Below, in pieces: positions 15,867 through 25,542 of a DNA stretch of 64,000 bases. A program made the position numbers and the translations under genes. Where the stretch lies: NCBI GenBank assembly GCA_003223215.1, contig QHYH01000105.1, positions 1 through 64,000 on the forward strand. The letters run 5' to 3'. Origin of the DNA: Acidobacteriota bacterium. GTDB lineage: Bacteria; Acidobacteriota; Terriglobia; Acidiferrales; UBA7541. The notes beneath the pieces were generated by a model. That model was given only the letters and a program-made list of their open reading frames with translations. It did no database searches and was not told the origin of the DNA. Position 1 is the first letter of the stretch; the number at the start of each line of letters is the position of its first letter.

Positions 15867-18680
15867 ATGGCGCTCCAACGGTCACTATATAGATTGGCCT
15901 TTTGGTGCCGGTGGTTGTTGTGTCGTGACCAGCTTGAGCGGGAATTAGACGACGAAATCAGCTACCACGTTCAAGCAAATACAGAGGAGAACATCGCCAA
16001 GGGAATGACACCGCAACAAGCGCGACGGGCTGCACGACTCGAGCTCGGCGGTGTTGAACAGATAAGAGAGCGAGTTCGCGCGGCCCGGATGGGCGCGTGG
16101 TTCGAAACTCTTGTGCGAGACGTGCGATTCGGCCTCCGCGTGTTGCGCAAGTCTCCCGGTTTCGCAGCGGCAGCCGTCGTCACCCTCGCTCTCGGGGTCG
16201 GCGGGACCACGGCGATTTTTACACTGGTGCAGCAGGTGACGTTGCGGTCGCTACCGGTCGCGCAGCCCGGCCAGCTTTGGCGCATCGGCGACGCGGTCCG
16301 CTGCTGCTACTCGGACGGGTACTCGCAGGGAGACGGCAACGGGCTGCCGCAGAACGACTGGAGTTTGTTCTCGTGGCAGGCGTACAAGCTGTTCCGCGCC
16401 AACACCCCCGCGTTCGAGCAATTGGCGGCCTTTCAGATCGGTGAGGCTAACGCGCACTTGGGGGTGCGGCGCGCCGGTTCGGCAGCAGCCCCTGTCGCGA
16501 CAGCCAACGGTGAGTACGTCTCCGGCAATTTCTTCGAAACCTTCGGCATTTCCACGTGGCGCGGGCGTCTGTTCACCGAAGCCGACGACCGGGAAGGCGC
16601 GCCGCCGGTCGCCGTGATGAGCTTCCATGCTTGGCAGGGGAAGTACGGATCTGATCCGTCCGTCGTCGGAGCCACATACGATCTCAACAGCCATCCGTTT
16701 ACGGTCATCGGTATCGCCCCGCCGGGCTTCTTCGGAGCGAAGATCGCCGACGAGGACATGCCCGATTTCTGGCTGCCACTGACGACGGAGCCGCTGATCG
16801 CAGACGCAACTTCGCGCCTCAAGAATCCCCGGCTGGCGTGGCTCGATCTGATCGGTCGCGTGCGCCCCGGGACGAATCCGAAAAGTCTGGAGACGCAGCT
16901 TCAGGTGGAGCTGCACCAATGGCTGGCGAGCCATGAGTCGGATATGACCTCGCAGGAGAAGACGCTACGGGAGAAGCAGATCCTGCACGTGACGCCGGGC
17001 GGCGCGGGCGTTTCCCTGATGCGCGAAGACTACAGGGAAGCTTTGTGGCTGCTGCTGATGGCCGCTGCCTGCGTCCTGCTGGTGGCCTGCGCCAACATCG
17101 CCAATTTGTTGTTGGCGCGCGGTTTGAAGGACCGGCACCAGACGGCGCTGCGCGCTGCCTTGGGCGCCTCGCGCGGGCAGCTGGTGCGCAAGGCGTTGGC
17201 TGAGAGCCTCACGCTAAGCGTGTTCGGCGCCGGTGCGGGCATCGCCGTCGCCTATGCGGGCGCAAGGCTCATCCTCCGCCTTGCTATCTCGAGGCCGGAC
17301 ACCTGGGTGCCCGTGAACCCCGCGCCCTCAGCTCCGGTGCTGCTCTTCGCCCTGGGAATTTCGGTGATCACCGGAGTGGTCTTCGGAATTGCCCCCGCAT
17401 GGATGGCCTCGCGGACCGAGCCGATCGAAGCGCTGCGCGGGGCGAATCGCACAGTGCCCGGCAGGCGCGGCGCTTTGGGAACGGCTGCGGCGCAGAGCAC
17501 GCTAGTGATCGTGCAGGCGGCTGTATCGCTCGTACTGCTGAGCGCGGCGGCGATGCTGGGCCAGAGCTTGCGCAATCGGGAGCACCAGAACTTCGGATTC
17601 GATACGAGCGGCCGGTATTTGGTCTCGATCGATCCGAGAATTTCGAGCTACAAGCAGGAACAACTGGTGCCGCTCTTTCGCGAAATCGAGGACCAACTGC
17701 GGTCCATCCCCGGCGTGCGTATGGCGGGCGGCGTACTCGAGGCGCCGCTGACCGGTTGGGTGTGGCCTCATCACATCCGGATTGAAGGTAAACCCGAAGA
17801 CGATGGCTCATCCGGTTGGACCCGCGTGACGCCGGGATTCTTCGAGACTCTCGGGGCCAAAATCGTGATGGGACGGCCCATCACCGACGAGGACGGCGCT
17901 GATACGCGGCCGGTGGCCGTCGTCAGCGAGGCGTTCGCGAAGAGGTTCTTTGGCAGCGAGAGCCCCATCGGGCGGCACTTCGGCCCTGCTCCCGAGAAAA
18001 ACGCGGGGATGTACGAGATTGTCGGCGTCGCCTCCGATGTAGACTTCGCGGATGGTCTCAAGCCGGTGTATTGGCTCCCGGAAGCACAGAGCACGCAATT
18101 CGATGATCCAGAATCGGAAGAGCGCGAAGTATCATCGCATTACCTGTACAACGTCGTGATCTGGGCCCCGGGGAATCCGCCGCGGCTGAAGGCGCAGGCG
18201 ACGAGGGCGCTGGCGCATGTCGATCCGAACCTCGTGATTTACGGCGTTCAGTCATATTCGGAGGTCATTCACGCCGATTTTGCCCAGCAAAACATGATTG
18301 CCAGCCTGACCTCGCTGTTTGGAGCCGTCGGGCTAGTGCTGGCCGCTGTGGGCCTCTATGGCGTGACGGCGTATGGTGTGGAGCAGCGGACGAGCGAGAT
18401 CGGCGTGCGCATGGCCCTGGGCGCGAACCGCGGCTCGGTGGTGGCCATGGTGCTACGCGGAGCCTTCTCGCAAATGGGCATAGGGCTGGCGGTGGGGATT
18501 CCGGGGGCATTCGGCGCAGGGCATCTGATCACCAGCCAGCTTTTCGGAGTGAGACCGTGGGACCCACTGATGCTGTCAGGTGCCGCTTTGCTGCTTGGGC
18601 TGGCCGCGCTAATCGCGACAATCATTCCCGCGCGCCGTGCCGCCAGCGTAGATCCGATGCAGGCCCTGCGCAGCGAATAA
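15867..18680 (+). CDS. ADOP-type ABC transporter permease (second in operon)
   Basis: This 937-residue permease has the same architecture as its upstream neighbour: N-terminal segment with LERELDDEISYHVQANTEEN (about 22-41), first membrane helix at VVTLALGVGGTTAIFTLVQQ (about 108-127), a central FtsX bundle containing LLVACANIANLLLARGL and TALRAALGASRGQLV, and a final bundle with IGVRMALGANRGSVVAMVL and the C-terminal RRAASVDPMQALRSE. The two permeases are clearly paralogous but diverged. The start ATG at 15867 lies 37 bases after the previous stop. No ATPase is encoded alongside it. A role in export or lipid/peptide efflux is only inferred from MacB/FtsX homology. Confidence 0.92.
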   Translation: MALQRSLYRLAFWCRWLLCRDQLERELDDEISYHVQANTEENIAKGMTPQQARRAARLELGGVEQIRERVRAARMGAWFETLVRDVRFGLRVLRKSPGFAAAAVVTLALGVGGTTAIFTLVQQVTLRSLPVAQPGQLWRIGDAVRCCYSDGYSQGDGNGLPQNDWSLFSWQAYKLFRANTPAFEQLAAFQIGEANAHLGVRRAGSAAAPVATANGEYVSGNFFETFGISTWRGRLFTEADDREGAPPVAVMSFHAWQGKYGSDPSVVGATYDLNSHPFTVIGIAPPGFFGAKIADEDMPDFWLPLTTEPLIADATSRLKNPRLAWLDLIGRVRPGTNPKSLETQLQVELHQWLASHESDMTSQEKTLREKQILHVTPGGAGVSLMREDYREALWLLLMAAACVLLVACANIANLLLARGLKDRHQTALRAALGASRGQLVRKALAESLTLSVFGAGAGIAVAYAGARLILRLAISRPDTWVPVNPAPSAPVLLFALGISVITGVVFGIAPAWMASRTEPIEALRGANRTVPGRRGALGTAAAQSTLVIVQAAVSLVLLSAAAMLGQSLRNREHQNFGFDTSGRYLVSIDPRISSYKQEQLVPLFREIEDQLRSIPGVRMAGGVLEAPLTGWVWPHHIRIEGKPEDDGSSGWTRVTPGFFETLGAKIVMGRPITDEDGADTRPVAVVSEAFAKRFFGSESPIGRHFGPAPEKNAGMYEIVGVASDVDFADGLKPVYWLPEAQSTQFDDPESEEREVSSHYLYNVVIWAPGNPPRLKAQATRALAHVDPNLVIYGVQSYSEVIHADFAQQNMIASLTSLFGAVGLVLAAVGLYGVTAYGVEQRTSEIGVRMALGANRGSVVAMVLRGAFSQMGIGLAVGIPGAFGAGHLITSQLFGVRPWDPLMLSGAALLLGLAALIATIIPARRAASVDPMQALRSE

Positions 18681-18886
18681 AATGTCAGACTGACGCTCCC
18701 AACGTTCCAAGCCCACAATCCCTTTGACACACAACTAGTGGCAACCGGAGCAGCGGCATTGCCAGACGATGGCAGCGACCTTGCCTGATGCAGAACACGG
18801 AAATAGGAAATCGCTCATCGGCCCAGGTTAAGCGGCGAGCCATCGATATGTTAACCTTCGCGCATCAAACTTGAGGGGCTTTACGG

Positions 18887-19972
18887 TTGGCATCCGCAAC
18901 GTCAACAAGAATGCCGTGGTGGGGGTGGACTTGGCAGGTCTTGGCGCTTGTCATCATAAGTGTCCACACAATCCTCGGCCCCGGCTTTCTAATAACCGCC
19001 GCTGAAGGTCTCGCTCTGGTCGGCACCGTTTTTGCCGCGGTCTACCATGCGGAAGTCGTGGCCCACCGTGTTGGTGAGCCATTTGGATCGCTCGTGCTAG
19101 CCGTGGCCGTCACCGTTATCGAGGTGGCGCTCATCGTTTCCATGATGATCGCGGGCAGGGCCGACACCACAGGGCTGGCACGCGACACGGTCTTTGCCGC
19201 TGTCATGATTGTTTGTAACGGTATCGTCGGCCTATGCCTCCTCGCCGGTGGCTTGCGCCATCATGAACAGGTCTTTCACCTTCAAGGCGCGCAAGCCGCG
19301 CTGTCTGTGTTAATCCCGCTGACAACGCTGACCATGGTTTTCCCGAATGTCACTTCCACTACAATCGGGCCGACCTTCAGCTCCTCGCAACTCGCCTTTG
19401 CCGCCATAATTTCGTTGATTCTTTATGGTTCATTCCTATTTGTGCAGACTGTTCGCCATCGCGATTATTTCCTGCCCGAAGAGGGTGAAGGAGAAGCGCA
19501 TGCTCTGCCGCCATCCAACCAGGCTGCCCTCATCAGTTCGGTTTTACTTTTGGTGTCACTAGTTTTAGTTGTGGGCCTGGCCAAGATGCTCACGCCGACT
19601 CTTGAGCGCGTCATCGCAACAGTTGGTGCGCCAAGAAGTGTTGTGGGCATTGTTATCGCGGGGCTGGTTCTCATGCCCGAAGGACTTGCGTCGTATCGCG
19701 CGGCAAATGCAAATCGCCTACAAACCAGTATGAATCTCGCCCTGGGTTCGGTCTTGGCCACCATTGGGCTGACCATCCCGGCTGTTGCCGGCGTGTCGAT
19801 TCTTCTCAACGAACCCTTAACGCTTGGCCTGAGCGCCAAAGAAGAATTGCTGCTCGCCCTGACGCTCATTGTTAGTCTTCTGACTATTGGGACAGGGCGC
19901 ACTACCGTGCTTCAGGGGATTGTCCACCTCATCATATTCGCTGTTTTTCTCTTCCTCTCAGTGGTGCCCTAA
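18887..19972 (+). CDS. Calcium/proton (cation) antiporter, ChaA family
   Basis: This is a 361-residue polytopic inner-membrane protein with two homologous halves of about five helices each, as in the CaCA superfamily. The signature acidic alpha-repeats are visible: HRVGEPFGSLVLAVAVTVIE (about 62-81) in the first half and VGIVIAGLVLMPEGLASYRA (about 250-269) in the second. An acidic loop EEGEGEA lies between the halves. The family exchanges Ca2+ or Na+/K+ for H+. The start is TTG 18887, supported by GAGGGG eight bases upstream; an ATG at 18911 is an alternative. It appears to be a single-gene unit. Confidence 0.88.
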   Translation: MASATSTRMPWWGWTWQVLALVIISVHTILGPGFLITAAEGLALVGTVFAAVYHAEVVAHRVGEPFGSLVLAVAVTVIEVALIVSMMIAGRADTTGLARDTVFAAVMIVCNGIVGLCLLAGGLRHHEQVFHLQGAQAALSVLIPLTTLTMVFPNVTSTTIGPTFSSSQLAFAAIISLILYGSFLFVQTVRHRDYFLPEEGEGEAHALPPSNQAALISSVLLLVSLVLVVGLAKMLTPTLERVIATVGAPRSVVGIVIAGLVLMPEGLASYRAANANRLQTSMNLALGSVLATIGLTIPAVAGVSILLNEPLTLGLSAKEELLLALTLIVSLLTIGTGRTTVLQGIVHLIIFAVFLFLSVVP

Positions 19973-20016
19973 GACCTTAAATACTCTCCAGTGCAGTTCA
20001 ACAACCGTATTCGGCC

Positions 20017-20140
20017 CTAAAACGTCAGCCGGGCTCCTAGCTCGATCAGCCGCGCATTGTTCACCTGAGCCGGAGTGACGCGGCCGAAGTTAGCGGTGTC
20101 TGGGTTGGTATTGGGGGCATCAAAGCGCGGATGATTGATA
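20017..20140 (-). pseudogene. C-terminal scrap of a TonB-dependent (Oar-like) receptor
   Basis: The minus strand reads NHPRFDAPNTNPDTANFGRV followed by TPAQVNNARLIELGARLTF and a stop at 20017-20019. This is the characteristic final beta-strand region of acidobacterial carboxypeptidase-regulatory/TonB receptors, which end in an aromatic residue. Upstream of about 20140 the similarity ends and no remainder of the roughly 1100-residue receptor is present. It is a deletion leftover. Confidence 0.7.
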
Positions 20141-20273
20141 CAACACTAAGACTTCCCGTTACTGATCGGTTTGAGTCGAGAGGCTCTGATCTGAATCGCT
20201 CGGCACAGTCACAAATTCGGAGAAAATGCCACTGTGGTCTACAATCCTTAAATGCCAAATGCAGTTCAATTCG

Positions 20274-20279
20274 TATAAT
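20274..20279 (+). promoter_or_regulatory. Candidate -10 box before the hydrolase-cupin gene
   Basis: A perfect TATAAT lies 40 bases before the chosen start at 20319. TTAAAT at 20248-20253 is the nearest -35-like hexamer but at 20-base spacing, so the promoter call is moderate at best. Confidence 0.35.
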
Positions 20280-20318
20280 TTCCGAACAAACCGATTGTTT
20301 TCGCGTATGGAGATATCG

Positions 20319-21716
20319 ATGATTCTACGTTTCCTCGCCGTAGGCCTTTTTGCAGTGACAACAGTTTCAAGCCAAACTCCCGCTTCCTTGCCCTCTAGTT
20401 TTCAACAAAGAACCATACACAGCCCGGAAGGGGCAGACATTTTTGTGCGTTGGGGAGGAAGCGGGCCTGTGGTGCTCCTTATCCATGGGTACGCAGAAAA
20501 TAGCGATTCGTGGGCTCCTCTGGCCGCAGATCTCATGAAGGACCATACGGTAGTGGTGCCGGATCTCCGGGGTATTGGGCGCTCCTCCAAGCCTGCCGAC
20601 GGCTACGAGAAGAAAACTCAGGCAAAGGACATGCGCGCCGTTGTGACCTCGTTGGGATACGACAAGACATTTGTTGTTGCTCACGACATCGGCAATATGG
20701 TCGCATACGCCTACGCCGCGATGTACCCCGACAAGGTTGAGAGGTTGGTTGTTATGGACGCTCCAATCCCTGGGATTGATCCCTGGAACCAGATTCTCCT
20801 AAATCCCGGGGTTTGGCACTTCAACTTCCATGGAGCGGATGCGGAACGGCTGGTGGCAGGCCGGGAGCGTATCTACTTTGACAGGATATGGAATGACTTT
20901 ACCGGCGATCCGGGTAAGCCAGATGAGGCTACCAGAAATTTCTTTGCCGCCACTTACGCGCAACCAGGCGGAATGCGGGCCGGCTTCGCTCAGTTTGCTG
21001 CGTTCTCCGAGGATGCCAAAGACAACAAAGTTTTCGAACAAACGAAGCTAACGATGCCGGTGATGGCGGTAGGGGGAGAGAAGTCCTTCGGTCCCATGCA
21101 GGCTGTGATCATGCGTCATGTAGCGACTAACGTGCAGGAGGAGGTCGTGGCGGGCTCAGGACATTGGCTGATGGAAGAACGGCCAGCTTACACGGTCGCG
21201 TTGATTCGTAAATTCCTTGATGGTCCGCTGGTTGCTCATCCAGTTGCAAGCAGTGCTGACGGCGGCGCAAACGAAGAACGACTCACTCCTACAGAATACA
21301 AGTTCCCGCAAGTGGGCAATCCGGGCACGGGAAGCTCAGGCGTAGGCGGAATCCAGACCGTTGTTCTGAAGGGCAATCCAGACCAAGCGGGCGTATATAC
21401 CATCATGCTTCGCGTCCCGGCACATACGCGCATCGCTGCCCACTCCCATCGTGACGACAGGGTTGCGACCGTAATCTCCGGCACGTGGCATATCGGCTAC
21501 GGTGACAAGTTTGACGAGGCGAAACTGAAGGCTCTGCCACCGGGCAGTTTCTACACCGAACCGCCATCTCGGAATCACTTCGCAGAGACCGGTGACGAAC
21601 CTGTTGTTGTTCAGATTACTGGGTTCGGTCCATCTTCGACCGAGTACGTGGATGCCACACAAGACCCCCGTAAGTCACAACCAATCGCTGGAGCGAAGCC
21701 GGATAGCTTTCGGTAG
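20319..21716 (+). CDS. Secreted alpha/beta-hydrolase fused to a cupin domain
   Basis: The 465-residue protein starts at ATG 20319 (GGAGA at 20309-20313) with a signal peptide (MILRFLAVGLFAVTTVSSQT). Residues about 30-300 form an epoxide-hydrolase-like alpha/beta-hydrolase: oxyanion loop VVLLIHGYAENSDSW, FVVAHDIGN (nucleophile Asp in the AHDIG elbow) and a late GSGHWLMEERP carrying the catalytic His. Residues about 350-450 form a single cupin (HTRIAAHSHRDDRVATVISG) like the stand-alone cupin at 33581-34129. An Asp nucleophile fits epoxide hydrolases or haloalkane dehalogenases rather than esterases. The fusion suggests periplasmic processing of a small organic substrate, with the cupin as sensor or second catalyst. 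That role is inference. Confidence 0.85.
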   Translation: MILRFLAVGLFAVTTVSSQTPASLPSSFQQRTIHSPEGADIFVRWGGSGPVVLLIHGYAENSDSWAPLAADLMKDHTVVVPDLRGIGRSSKPADGYEKKTQAKDMRAVVTSLGYDKTFVVAHDIGNMVAYAYAAMYPDKVERLVVMDAPIPGIDPWNQILLNPGVWHFNFHGADAERLVAGRERIYFDRIWNDFTGDPGKPDEATRNFFAATYAQPGGMRAGFAQFAAFSEDAKDNKVFEQTKLTMPVMAVGGEKSFGPMQAVIMRHVATNVQEEVVAGSGHWLMEERPAYTVALIRKFLDGPLVAHPVASSADGGANEERLTPTEYKFPQVGNPGTGSSGVGGIQTVVLKGNPDQAGVYTIMLRVPAHTRIAAHSHRDDRVATVISGTWHIGYGDKFDEAKLKALPPGSFYTEPPSRNHFAETGDEPVVVQITGFGPSSTEYVDATQDPRKSQPIAGAKPDSFR

Positions 21717-21867
21717 CCGACCATCCCTCCGGCACCAGCCGCGCCCGCTGCGTACTGATGGCGGCAAAGAACACAACGGCTATCGCTGATTGCTGCTCAG
21801 GGCCTACAATGTCTCCGTATGGGCGACGTACCCCTTGAAATACTTTTCTTGACACCTCCTTTACGCT

Positions 21868-22320
21868 ATGTCGAGTGGGCCAACCCAACAGCGAACTATC
21901 CCCGATGCCGCGGTTCTTGGGACACAGCCTGTGCCACGTTGGAGTCGTCCGCTGGCTGTTGCGACAGCGGCCATCTTTTGCGTATCCACGGTGTTTCCCG
22001 TGGTCGCAGGATTGTCCAAGAATACCGGGGCTTTCCCGAAATGGTGGGGTATCGCGGACGTTGTTTTGGCCTTTGTACTCGCGGCGATGGTTTTTCTGGT
22101 GATGGTGGCGGCTCACGGCAAAATAAGCAGACAAGCTGACGACGCCACCTACCGCGCCTATCGGATCTTGACTCATGGAATATTCGTGATGCTGGTAGTG
22201 TTCTTCCTGGCCGGGGAACGGATCACTTGGATCAATTGTCTAACCGGGTTCGGCTGGCGCGCTTGGTTGCTCTTGTATGCGTTGCCTTCGTTGTTCACCG
22301 CGGTGAAGGCTCCTAAGTAG
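21868..22320 (+). CDS. Four-helix membrane protein, unknown function
   Basis: This 150-residue protein has an N-terminal polar head of about 28 residues and four hydrophobic spans: PLAVATAAIFCVSTVFPVVA (about 28-47), GIADVVLAFVLAAMVFLVMV (about 61-80), THGIFVMLVVFFLAG (about 103-117) and WRAWLLLYALPSLFTAV (about 130-146). I do not recognise the family. No ribosome binding site is obvious before ATG 21868, though the codon pattern and span spacing are convincing. It lies about 150 bases downstream of the hydrolase-cupin gene on the same strand. Confidence 0.6.
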   Translation: MSSGPTQQRTIPDAAVLGTQPVPRWSRPLAVATAAIFCVSTVFPVVAGLSKNTGAFPKWWGIADVVLAFVLAAMVFLVMVAAHGKISRQADDATYRAYRILTHGIFVMLVVFFLAGERITWINCLTGFGWRAWLLLYALPSLFTAVKAPK

Positions 22321-22404
22321 CCGATGATGTGGTCATACCCGGCACAAACGCCAGTACTGCCATTGACCTCCTCCCCTCCCTGAAGGTCCCTGAAGGGAGA
22401 GGAT

Positions 22405-22515
22405 TCCTACGGGTCTCATGCACACGCACGACACCTCTCCTTCACCCGGAGTCGGCTCTGGAAATTCCTCGAAGCGCGGCGCTTTGCCCAGCGCGTGCAG
22501 CACGGCGGCACGCAT
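22405..22515 (-). pseudogene. N-terminal fragment of a zinc-type alcohol dehydrogenase/quinone oxidoreductase
   Basis: With AGGAGA eight bases upstream, ATG 22515-22513 begins MRAAVLHALGKAPRFEEFPE followed by PTPGEGEV, the N-terminus of MDR-superfamily NADPH:quinone oxidoreductases. Similarity ends after about 35 residues and the rest of the gene, roughly 300 residues, is missing. The replacing sequence holds a short repeated CCCTGAAGG motif. Confidence 0.6.
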
Positions 22516-22639
22516 CAATTTTCTCCTTTCAAAGATTCACATCGACTAGCTATGCGATTGACGAAACCGAGTTGATCGTGACAAATGCTCCTCACAGAGT
22601 GCATGAACCGAACCCAACGGACCCGAGGATTGCCCGAGA

Positions 22640-25315
22640 CTAGGCGAGTGACCGCGCAATCACCATGGTGATGTCATCCTGTTGTTCTCCGGCGCTGAAT
22701 TGGCGGACTGCCCCAACGACTGCTTGGAGCAGTGGACCCACCGGAAGATGACAATAACAGCGAAGGGTGTCGACTAAGCGGGACTCGCCGAACTCTTCGC
22801 CATCGGCGCTCCGGGCCTCCGTTATTCCGTCGGTGTACAGTACCAGCGTGTCTCCCGGCGCTAGCCTCACTTCCGCAACTTCACATTGCCAGTCGCTAAA
22901 CAGCCCCACGACCATGCTGGTGGCATCCAAGCGCTGCACTTCCCCTTTTCGCGAAGCCTGATCTTTCGCGCCTCCGCCGCCACACAGTAGTAGTGGCGGA
23001 AGATGTCCACAATTCGCGTAGCGGAGTCTGCGGCTGGTGTCATCGTAGTCCGCAAAAAAGAGAGTCGCGTAACCTGCGTCCCCAGTGTTTTTGCAGAACG
23101 AGTGGTTTACGGAGGAGAGGGCGCGCCCCAGGTCGTCGACCGCCATGGCGCACTGACTACGTAAGTTGGCTTGAAGATTGGCCATCAGCAGGGCGCCCGA
23201 CACTCCTTTGCCCGCGATATCAGCCAATACCAGTGCCAGGTGGCCTTCGCGGAGCTCCACAAAATCGTAGTAGTCCCCACCCACTGCCCGAGCTGGGATG
23301 CAGCCGCCGGTATACTCAAGCGTCTTCATCGCCGGTAACTTTTGCGGAAAGAGCCGCGCTTGCACCTCCCGGGCAATCTCCATTTCACGGGCCACGCGGC
23401 GATCCGCTTCCATCCGATCCGCCATCTTTTCGGCAAGGCGTATGTTCTCTAGAGTGATTCCCGCCTGGGCCGCCACGGAATCAAGCAAATGCTTGTCCTC
23501 GCCGGAGTAAGGTTCCTCCGAAAGCCGCTGGCCAAGCACCAGCAAGCCCATCAATCCGCTGTTGCGCCCAAGGATAGGCACCAGGCATTCCGGCGCAAGC
23601 GACCCCAGATCGCCGGCCGCCTCGTGACTTTGCGGGACGTCCCAGGCCTTTCCGCGCTGTGCGACCTCCCTGAGCAGCGGCAGCGTTGCTGGAATTGTGT
23701 CCGACTCCCGGGGAACGAAGACTGCGCCGAAGCGGAAAGGGAACTTTGGCCGAGGTAGCGCGGCCGGAATTGCTTCTAACTCCCGGGGCACTGGTTCGGA
23801 TTCCGCGGCAAGGTTTCCATCTTCGGCTTGCAGGTAACAAACAAACGATTTCGGATGCAGAGCACCCTTGATGTGTTTTTCGAGCAGCATCGCGAGCTCG
23901 CGGCGGTCGCTAACCGTACGTGTTTTCTCCGCCAGATCTTGCAGGATGACACGCGCGTCATACGCGCTACGGAAAAAGGCGCGATCGATGCGCGCTGTTC
24001 CTCGCTTAACCAGTGGCGCGGAAATCCACACCAATCCGACCCCAAATACAAGGCCGAGGCCAAGCACCGTATTCGAGAATGTCCCTACCAAGCCCGAAAC
24101 AGCGTAAGTGAAGAGTCTAATAGCGGCGAGCCAAAGGGTCAGGAGCAGAATCGTGAAGCCGCGCTGCACCAGCACGTACCTTGCGCTGCGTCGCAGCAGC
24201 ACGGGAATGTCCATGACCCGGTGTTTCACTACGGCATAAGCGAACGACAGGGGATACAAGGACAACACCAGAATCAGCGCTGTGTCGAACCAAAAAGAAG
24301 GACGATATCCTGCGAAGTCCATCGCTACGCGCTCGAGAACGATCGGCAAGACGCCGGCAATTGTTCCCCACAGAATCACTCGCGATTTGCGCCGCGCTTC
24401 CGAAGCGACTGCAGCTATGAACGAATTTTGTGCCAAGGAGAGGACGCCCAAAGCAAATAAGCCATACAGAACGGATGAGAGGATCAAGTCAGCGTTGCGT
24501 GTGCCCACCGCATCAACCGCCAATCGCGGGAGGCTTGGATGCCCGGCCCGCAACCCTGGAAGGGCAATAGATACTCCAAAGGCCAGAGCCAGCCATTTCA
24601 ACCATGGGAAACGCCGATCCAACGGAGACTGCGTAGGAAACACCGCGAAAAACAGATAGAAGAGCGGACCCAGCATCCCCAAAAAAATCGCACAGAATGC
24701 CAGCACGAATGCCACGAGGGCAGGAGAAACTCCCGAGGGAATCACAAGATCTGGAGCGGCGATGAAGGCACAGAACAACAATGCCAGGAGCCACGCCGTT
24801 GGCTCTTCCAACCTCAAGAACAGGACGGCGAATCCGACCAGAAGAAACGGAACCGGAAACAATCCGATGACTTGCAACGCGGAAGACCTGGCGAGGCCTT
24901 CGCTTGCTCTGTTTGGCCATCTCTTTGCCCGAAAGACTGCATGCAGAACTAGCGGATCGGGCTCACCTGGTCGTTCTATTGTTAAGGCCACAGCGTCGCC
25001 CGGATGGCCGCGGACGTAGGAGTCGTCGAATCCAATCTCGGTGCCCAAGGCACGCCCATTGACCGCAGTTATGCGGTCGCCAGCGCGCAGTCCAGCTTGC
25101 TTCGCTGGGCTTCCCTCTATCACATCGTCAACCAACAGCGAGTGCGTTCTCGCGTCATAGTTTGGGTTGTGGAGCTGATTGAAGCCGAGCTCTACAAGCG
25201 GACCCGGATAACGGACAGCGTACATCCAGAGAGACCCGTAAAGGATCGCGCCTAAGGCAAACACGCCAGCAAGCGTGGCGAGGAATGGTCGGGGCAGCGC
25301 TGACCAGCGACGCAT
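22640..25315 (-). CDS. PDZ - membrane - GAF - PP2C (SpoIIE/RsbU-type) phosphatase
   Basis: From ATG 25315 the product is about 891 residues. Order: membrane helix (PFLATLAGVFALGAILYGSL, about 9-28), PDZ-like domain with IEGSPAKQAGLRAGDRITAV (about 67-86), a block of about eight membrane helices (about 145-420), a GAF domain (about 490-650, GLMGLLVLGQRLSEE), a coiled linker (MEADRRVAREMEIAREVQAR), then a SpoIIE PP2C domain with metal-binding motifs VGGDYYDF, LVLADIAGKGVSGALLMA, LVLYTDGITEARS and the terminal QQDDITMVIA. Such proteins dephosphorylate anti-anti-sigma (STAS) partners in response to membrane or small-molecule cues. No STAS or anti-sigma kinase is adjacent. An upstream start at 25384 is possible. 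It is complete. Confidence 0.9.
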   Translation of the reverse strand: MRRWSALPRPFLATLAGVFALGAILYGSLWMYAVRYPGPLVELGFNQLHNPNYDARTHSLLVDDVIEGSPAKQAGLRAGDRITAVNGRALGTEIGFDDSYVRGHPGDAVALTIERPGEPDPLVLHAVFRAKRWPNRASEGLARSSALQVIGLFPVPFLLVGFAVLFLRLEEPTAWLLALLFCAFIAAPDLVIPSGVSPALVAFVLAFCAIFLGMLGPLFYLFFAVFPTQSPLDRRFPWLKWLALAFGVSIALPGLRAGHPSLPRLAVDAVGTRNADLILSSVLYGLFALGVLSLAQNSFIAAVASEARRKSRVILWGTIAGVLPIVLERVAMDFAGYRPSFWFDTALILVLSLYPLSFAYAVVKHRVMDIPVLLRRSARYVLVQRGFTILLLTLWLAAIRLFTYAVSGLVGTFSNTVLGLGLVFGVGLVWISAPLVKRGTARIDRAFFRSAYDARVILQDLAEKTRTVSDRRELAMLLEKHIKGALHPKSFVCYLQAEDGNLAAESEPVPRELEAIPAALPRPKFPFRFGAVFVPRESDTIPATLPLLREVAQRGKAWDVPQSHEAAGDLGSLAPECLVPILGRNSGLMGLLVLGQRLSEEPYSGEDKHLLDSVAAQAGITLENIRLAEKMADRMEADRRVAREMEIAREVQARLFPQKLPAMKTLEYTGGCIPARAVGGDYYDFVELREGHLALVLADIAGKGVSGALLMANLQANLRSQCAMAVDDLGRALSSVNHSFCKNTGDAGYATLFFADYDDTSRRLRYANCGHLPPLLLCGGGGAKDQASRKGEVQRLDATSMVVGLFSDWQCEVAEVRLAPGDTLVLYTDGITEARSADGEEFGESRLVDTLRCYCHLPVGPLLQAVVGAVRQFSAGEQQDDITMVIARSLA

Positions 25316-25437
25316 AAGCCAAATGGGCTCCACCAGTGAGGATTTGCTACATGGCAGGCTACGACGGCCACCAGCGCGAGTCAATCAAGTCGCCCAGTGT
25401 TCGCGAGTCGTTCAGACAGAGCGATTATGCCCGAGTG

Positions 25438-25492
25438 ACGGTTAAGCCTTCCGTAACGCCTATTAGGGAAGCGTTGCCGACCATCCGCTAAG
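25438..25492. repeat. REP-like palindrome (diverged copy)
   Basis: GCCTTCCGTAAC .. GGGAAGCGTTGCCGACCATCC matches the right half and core of the dispersed palindrome family seen at 54.3, 55.0 and 57.1 kb. The left arm has drifted (GGTTAAGCC instead of GGGCAACCC). Confidence 0.5.
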
Positions 25493-25542
25493 AACTCCTA
25501 TTAGCTTCCAGCATTGAGCGTGACGCAATTACTGCAAGGCGT

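Noticed and set aside
13082-18680. Complete MacAB-type efflux system
   Set aside because: No ATP-binding subunit or MacA adaptor is encoded; these are orphan ADOP permeases.
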